From positions 1 through 41,340 of the forward strand of contig NZ_QWKY01000026.1 of assembly GCF_003574035.1 (NCBI RefSeq): a DNA stretch of 41,340 nt, written 5' to 3'. Numbering within the stretch: position 1 is the stretch's first letter; each line of letters starts with the position of its first letter. Source of the DNA: Meiothermus hypogaeus (GTDB taxonomy: Bacteria > Deinococcota > Deinococci > Deinococcales > Thermaceae). The notes under the pieces were generated by a model that made no database searches, was not told the DNA's origin, and was given only the letters and a program-made list of their open reading frames with translations. Shown here piece after piece: positions 37,873-41,340 of the stretch. A program made the position numbers and the translations under genes.

Positions 37873-38568
37873 ATGAGATTTACTGGGGTTTGGATACTGC
37901 TCTTGCTCTGGGCTCTGGCCCCCCTGCCAACCGGAACCACATGGACACATACCTCCTGGTCAGGTTGGAATGTAGCCCTGGCCCAGCGGAGCGGTGGTGG
38001 CGTTGGGGGCCGAGGTGGATTCTCTACACCTAGGCCCGCGCCCTCGATTCCCAGGTTTAACCCCGAGTTACAAGCCAATCTGCGCCACATGGCCCAGGCT
38101 GCCGATACCGAGAACGTGCGCGGGCTGGCCGACCTTATGGACAATGCCGCTGTGCTGTTGCTGCGCGAGCAGGCCGGGTGGCGATTTGGCATGTATGAGG
38201 TATGGCAAGGCAGCCTCCAGAAAGCCGAGGGGCAGTTCGATGCCTGGATGACCGAGACCCGTTCGGAGTTTTTGGAAACCTACAGGCACTTTGAAGGCAA
38301 GGAGGTCGTGCAGGCCGGATACCAGCCCAAAGCCGAGCCCGATGGCCGCTATATCCTGGTGACGCTGTTACTGGCCGTGAGCGGCAGCCTACCCCCCGTT
38401 CCCACACCGCTCAGGCGCGAGGGCGCCCGCCAGGCCCTGATGGCCCTGGCCTCCTCGAGCCCCACCAACACCCTGGCTGCTTATGTAGCCTGGACCCCCG
38501 AGGCCGAGGGCGAGGCCCTCACCGAGCAGGACTTGCTGCTGGGCTGGCCCAAGCTCGAGCTGCTGTGA
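37873..38568 (+). CDS. Exported DUF1517-like protein
   Basis: A 231-aa protein with a hydrophobic N-terminus (residues about 6-20) and a mature part that starts near ALAQ at 36-39. After a Gly/Ser-rich stretch (RSGGGVGGRGGFSTPRP, about 40-56), residues about 68-225 resemble the DUF1517 domain, with ADTENVRGLADLMDNAAVLLLR and a WT...EALTEQDLL ending. Function of the family is unknown; it is usually exported or membrane-bound. Repeat copy 3 begins 30 bp after its stop. Assignment is from memory of the family pattern. Confidence 0.65.
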   Translation: MRFTGVWILLLLWALAPLPTGTTWTHTSWSGWNVALAQRSGGGVGGRGGFSTPRPAPSIPRFNPELQANLRHMAQAADTENVRGLADLMDNAAVLLLREQAGWRFGMYEVWQGSLQKAEGQFDAWMTETRSEFLETYRHFEGKEVVQAGYQPKAEPDGRYILVTLLLAVSGSLPPVPTPLRREGARQALMALASSSPTNTLAAYVAWTPEAEGEALTEQDLLLGWPKLELL

Positions 38569-38597
38569 ACAGAGCAATTTAGGTCTATGGTCTATTT

Positions 38598-38872
38598 ATA
38601 CCGGATTCAAAAAAGACAGTTTACAAAATCAAAAACACCAGAGGCTGTCTTTTTGAATCCTAGAGCACACCCCTCCCTTGAGTACCGGCGCTAGCCGGGG
38701 GCCGATGGCCCTTCACTGTCGGTCGGCGAAGAAAGCGTCTCCCTTCCAAGGGGCGGTATCGCCCTCCGCTACGCGGATAACTTCCAAGGGGCGGTATCGC
38801 CCTCCGCTACGCGGATAACTTCGGTCGGGTTAGTTCGTCACCAAAGGGTGACAAACTAACCGAATCTGGTAT
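38598..38872 (+). repeat. Hairpin-rich dispersed repeat, copy 3
   Basis: A 275-bp copy (one extra A in the left A-tract). The 38-bp tandem units are 38743-38780 and 38781-38818. The right hairpin (38829-38842 with 38847-38860) differs from copy 1 at three pairs, each changed on both sides so that pairing is kept (G-C to A-T, A-T to G-C, T-A to C-G), plus one C-A mismatch. It fills the gap between two converging genes and ends 27 bp before the peroxiredoxin stop. Confidence 0.93.
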
Positions 38873-38898
38873 TACTATGGACTACAGACTATCGTCCT

Positions 38899-39369
38899 TC
38901 ACCCAGACAACCCCCTCACCGCAGCGGCCACCTCTTCGTAGGGTGGTTCCTGGGCGGGCACCTCCGCCACCCAGGCCCAAGCAATGCGGCCCAAAGCATC
39001 CACCACATAGGCGGCCCGTTGCGAAAAGCCGGGCAGGCCGCGCAGGCTAATCTCGAGGCCAAAAGCCCTGGTGGCTTCCCGGTTGTAATCCGAGAGCAGC
39101 GGGAAGGCCAGACCCAGCGACCGGGCATAGGCCCCCAGCGTCCAGGGGGTATCCACGCTCAGGCCGTAGACCTCGGCTCCGAGTTGGTTGTACTCAGCCA
39201 GCCCGTCGCGGAAGGTGCACAGCTCCTTTTCGCAAACGCGGGTGTGGGCGGCAGGAAAAAAAAGCAACACCAACGGCCTTCCTTGCGGCAGTTGGGTGAG
39301 CGATACGGCTTCGGCAGCCGTGTTGAACACGGTTACATCGGGCAGGCGGTCTCCTACTTGAATTGCCAT
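38899..39369 (-). CDS. Peroxiredoxin (AhpE/BCP-like)
   Basis: A 156-aa thiol peroxidase that reduces hydrogen peroxide and organic peroxides. The active site is Pro39-x3-Thr43-x2-Cys46 (FPAAHTRVC), with Cys46 the peroxidatic residue; Cys51 (KELC) is placed like the resolving Cys of BCP-type enzymes. DTPWTLGAYARSLGLAFPLLSD follows as in AhpE. The ATG at 39369 (MAIQVGDRLPD) is chosen because an upstream TTG frame adds non-conserved residues. It diverges from ispG. The reductant might be bacillithiol/bacilliredoxin given bshA in this genome (inference). Confidence 0.92.
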   Translation of the reverse strand: MAIQVGDRLPDVTVFNTAAEAVSLTQLPQGRPLVLLFFPAAHTRVCEKELCTFRDGLAEYNQLGAEVYGLSVDTPWTLGAYARSLGLAFPLLSDYNREATRAFGLEISLRGLPGFSQRAAYVVDALGRIAWAWVAEVPAQEPPYEEVAAAVRGLSG

Positions 39370-39489
39370 AACGCATGAAAGATTACCCAAAATTTCCCCT
39401 TCTTGTCTCGCGCAACCCTACGCGGCGGCCCCACAAGGCTCGAGGCCTAACCCCCACCCTGGTCTACTTTTTACCTGACCCGGCCATAT

Positions 39490-39502
39490 TAGACTTGGAA
39501 GC
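39490..39502 (+). promoter_or_regulatory. -10 box for leaderless ispG
   Basis: TAGACT at 39490-39495 ends 7 nt before the ATG at 39503; TATTAG overlaps it. No good -35 box is seen. Confidence 0.45.
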
Positions 39503-40726
39503 ATGGTAGTTAACCGCCGCAAGACACCCACCGTCTGGGTGGGTAAGGTACCCAAAGGGGGCGACCATCCGGTTGTGGTGCAATCCATGACCAATACCGA
39601 CACCGCCGACATCGAGGCCACCGTGGGCCAGGTCTGGGCGCTCGCCAGAGCCGGCTCCGAGGTCGTGCGCATGACCGTTAATAACGAAGAAGCCGCGCAG
39701 GCCGTGCCGGAAATCAAGCAACGCCTGGCCGACCTGGGGGTAGACGTGCCGCTGGTAGGGGATTTTCACTTCAATGGCCACATCCTGTTGCGCAAATACC
39801 CCAAAATGGCGCTGGCCCTGGACAAGTACCGCATTAATCCCGGCACGGTAGGCAAGGGCAAGCAACAAGACCCCAACTTCCGCACCATGTGCGAGGTAGC
39901 GGTAGAGTATGGCAAGCCAGTTCGCATTGGGGTGAACTGGGGCTCGCTGGATGCAGGGCTGCTGGACGAGATGATGGACGCCAACGCTGCCCGGGCCGAA
40001 CCCAAGGATGCCCACCAGGTTACGCTCGAGACTATTGTGGAGTCGGCGGTGCGTAGCTACGACTGGGCCCTCAAGTACGGCCTGACCGAAGACAAGATCA
40101 TCCTCTCGGCCAAGATTTCCAACGCGCCCGACCTGTGGTGGGTCTACCGCGAGCTGGCCAAACGCACCAATGCCCCCCTGCACCTGGGGTTGACCGAGGC
40201 CGGGATGGGCGTGAGCGGTATTGTGACCAGTACGGCCGGCCTGGTGCCCCTGCTGGCCGAGGGCATTGGCGATACCATCCGGGTCTCCATTACCCCGGCC
40301 CCCGGCGAACCCCGCACCAAAGAGGTGGAGGTGGCCCTGGAAATTCTGCAGTCCATCGGGGTGCGCCAGTTCACCCCCAGCGTGGCCAGTTGCCCCGGCT
40401 GTGGACGCACCACAAGCACTTTTTTTCAGGAGCTGGCCCTGCAAGTTTCTACCCGCCTGAACGCCCAGATGCCGACCTGGAAAACCCAGTACCCCGGGGT
40501 TGAAAACCTTAAGGTGGCCGTGATGGGGTGTGTGGTCAACGGCCCCGGGGAGTCCAAGCACGCCGACATCGGAATTTCCCTGCCCGGCACAGGCGAGGCG
40601 CCCCGGGCTCCGGTGTACATCGACGGCCAGCTTGCCACCACCCTCAAGGGCGACCACATCGCCGAGGAATTTATGGGCATGGTGGAAGAATATATCCAAA
40701 AGCGCTACGGCAAGCAGCCGACGTAG
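39503..40726 (+). CDS. ispG: 4-hydroxy-3-methylbut-2-enyl diphosphate synthase
   Basis: A 407-aa 4Fe-4S enzyme of the non-mevalonate isoprenoid pathway (MEcPP to HMBPP). The N-terminal TIM barrel begins with [18 protein letters not shown] (about 25-42) and has [10 protein letters not shown] and NPGTVGKG. The cluster ligands are in SCPGCGR (about 295-301) and [10 protein letters not shown] (about 340-349). It is the longer, about 400-aa Thermus-type form. It starts at ATG 39503 with a -10 box 7 nt upstream and no ribosome-binding site. Function rests on family conservation, which is very strong. Confidence 0.97.
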   Translation: MVVNRRKTPTVWVGKVPKGGDHPVVVQSMTNTDTADIEATVGQVWALARAGSEVVRMTVNNEEAAQAVPEIKQRLADLGVDVPLVGDFHFNGHILLRKYPKMALALDKYRINPGTVGKGKQQDPNFRTMCEVAVEYGKPVRIGVNWGSLDAGLLDEMMDANAARAEPKDAHQVTLETIVESAVRSYDWALKYGLTEDKIILSAKISNAPDLWWVYRELAKRTNAPLHLGLTEAGMGVSGIVTSTAGLVPLLAEGIGDTIRVSITPAPGEPRTKEVEVALEILQSIGVRQFTPSVASCPGCGRTTSTFFQELALQVSTRLNAQMPTWKTQYPGVENLKVAVMGCVVNGPGESKHADIGISLPGTGEAPRAPVYIDGQLATTLKGDHIAEEFMGMVEEYIQKRYGKQPT

Positions 40727-40798
40727 CTATTTCGAGCTCTCTGAGCGAAAGGTTTGGCGTAGCCGCCAAAGCATTACGGCAGTACTCTGAGTACTGTC

Positions 40799-40830
40799 GG
40801 GTCTTGCTACACCGGTTGAGGCCCTTTTTT
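40799..40830 (+). terminator. Probable terminator after ispG
   Basis: GGGTC (40799-40803) pairs with GGCCC (40820-40824), followed by six T (40825-40830). The stem is short and the loop 16 nt. Two further stems lie just before it: TTTGGCG/CGCCAAA (40753-40770) and AGTACTC/GAGTACT (40781-40795). Confidence 0.5.
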
Positions 40831-40968
40831 GTGTATAGCCAGTGTTTCTACAATAAATATCGTGTAGTAGAATTTGTGTATATTCTCCAGCAAGTGTAAA
40901 TGTTATATATTTGACTTTGAAAAAATAAACACGACTTGTCCTATCCTACTATCCAAGGAGGGACTACC

Positions 40969-41163
40969 GTGGAGACCACCCTGATTCAAACCAGCGGCAC
41001 CCCAATAACACAATATTCCGGCTCGAGCCGCCCGACCCGCCCTGCTCGCCTGATTCTGAGCCGTCCGCCTGCCAAGAGCTCGGTCAAGGCCATCTGGGAT
41101 GGCTTCCGTATGAGCAAGGCCTGGGGCGAGGCGCTCGAGACCTACGACCTGCCCCACGAATAA
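40969..41163 (+). CDS. 64-aa protein of unknown function
   Basis: A small, basic, Ser/Thr/Pro/Arg-rich protein (start VETTLIQTSGTPITQYSGSS) with a more conserved-looking end (SSVKAIWDGFRMSKAWGEALETYDLP). I do not recognise it. GTG at 40969 is chosen because an AAGGAGGG ribosome-binding site (40955-40962) sits 6 nt upstream, which makes it very likely a translated gene. The 140 bp before it are strongly AT-rich, unlike the rest of the window, and hold several TATATT/TAGAAT-type boxes and a TTGACT at 40911. Repeat copy 4 starts on its stop codon. Confidence 0.65.
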   Translation: METTLIQTSGTPITQYSGSSRPTRPARLILSRPPAKSSVKAIWDGFRMSKAWGEALETYDLPHE

Positions 41164-41340
41164 TACCGGATTCAAAAAGACAGTTCACAAAACCAAAAAC
41201 ACCAGAGGCTGTCTTTTTGAATCCTAGAGCACACCCCTCCCTTGAGTACCGGCGCTAGCCGGGGGCCGATGGCCCTTCACTGTCGGTCGGCGAAGAAAGC
41301 GTCTCCCTTCCAAGGGGCGGTATCGCCCTCCGCTACGCGG
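41163..41340 (+). repeat. Hairpin-rich dispersed repeat, copy 4 (cut by window end)
   Basis: The first 178 bp of the same element. The left hairpin is perfectly paired here (GGATTCAAAAAGACAG with CTGTCTTTTTGAATCC). The first 38-bp unit begins at 41307 and the window ends inside it. The element begins on the last base of the TAA of the 64-aa gene. Confidence 0.92.

Overview
The window looks like a chromosomal segment of a moderately thermophilic Deinococcus-Thermus bacterium, most likely a Meiothermus species (inference, not proven). Reasons: the order tuf-rpmG-secE-nusG-rplK-rplA as in Thermus, high-GC coding sequence, a DdrA/Rad52-like repair gene, many genes whose -10 hexamer lies only 6-8 nt before the start codon (leaderless mRNA, common in this phylum), and an extreme excess of the palindrome CTCGAG (about 70 sites counted by eye).

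Layout. 1-2509: the end of tuf, then rpmG, secE, nusG, a structured leader, rplK and rplA, closed by a strong terminator. 2593-7548: accessory housekeeping: a CDF metal exporter, an unassigned 350-bp stretch, a fatty-acid desaturase, a cold-shock protein with a very clear promoter, a truncated gene remnant, an MTH1-like NUDIX hydrolase coupled to a carboxymuconolactone-decarboxylase-family protein, and a HAD phosphatase. 7782-15354: a purine cluster purB-purC-purS-purQ-(HAD)-purL-purF, all plus strand with overlapping starts and stops from purS to purQ and from the HAD gene to purF. 15512-18723: trpS, scpA, then minD-minE on the minus strand. 18934-21877: a small membrane protein, the catalytic subunit of methylmalonyl-CoA mutase, a small exported/anchored protein and a GNAT acetyltransferase. 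21929-25447: a peptide ABC importer (binding protein, two permeases). 25535-29931: a ChrA-type chromate transporter, tRNA-Ala(CGC), a small secreted protein, the DdrA-like gene with a metallophosphoesterase, and rsmA. 30055-37708: a PfkB kinase, hisC-hisB-hisH, bshA (bacillithiol), mscL and lon. 37873-41340: a DUF1517-like exported protein, a peroxiredoxin, ispG and a 64-aa unknown protein.

The most striking unexplained feature is a 274-275 bp hairpin-rich repeat present four times (17369, 26628, 38598, 41163; the last cut by the window end), always plus orientation and always just behind a plus-strand gene. It has terminal inverted repeats ending in TA, a long left-end hairpin, two exact 38-bp tandem units in the middle (one copy carries a 2-base change) and a right-end 14-bp hairpin whose sequence changes between copies while base pairing is kept by compensatory substitutions. 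That pattern points to a mobile MITE-like element and/or a structured RNA/DNA element under selection. I recognise no described family for it from memory.
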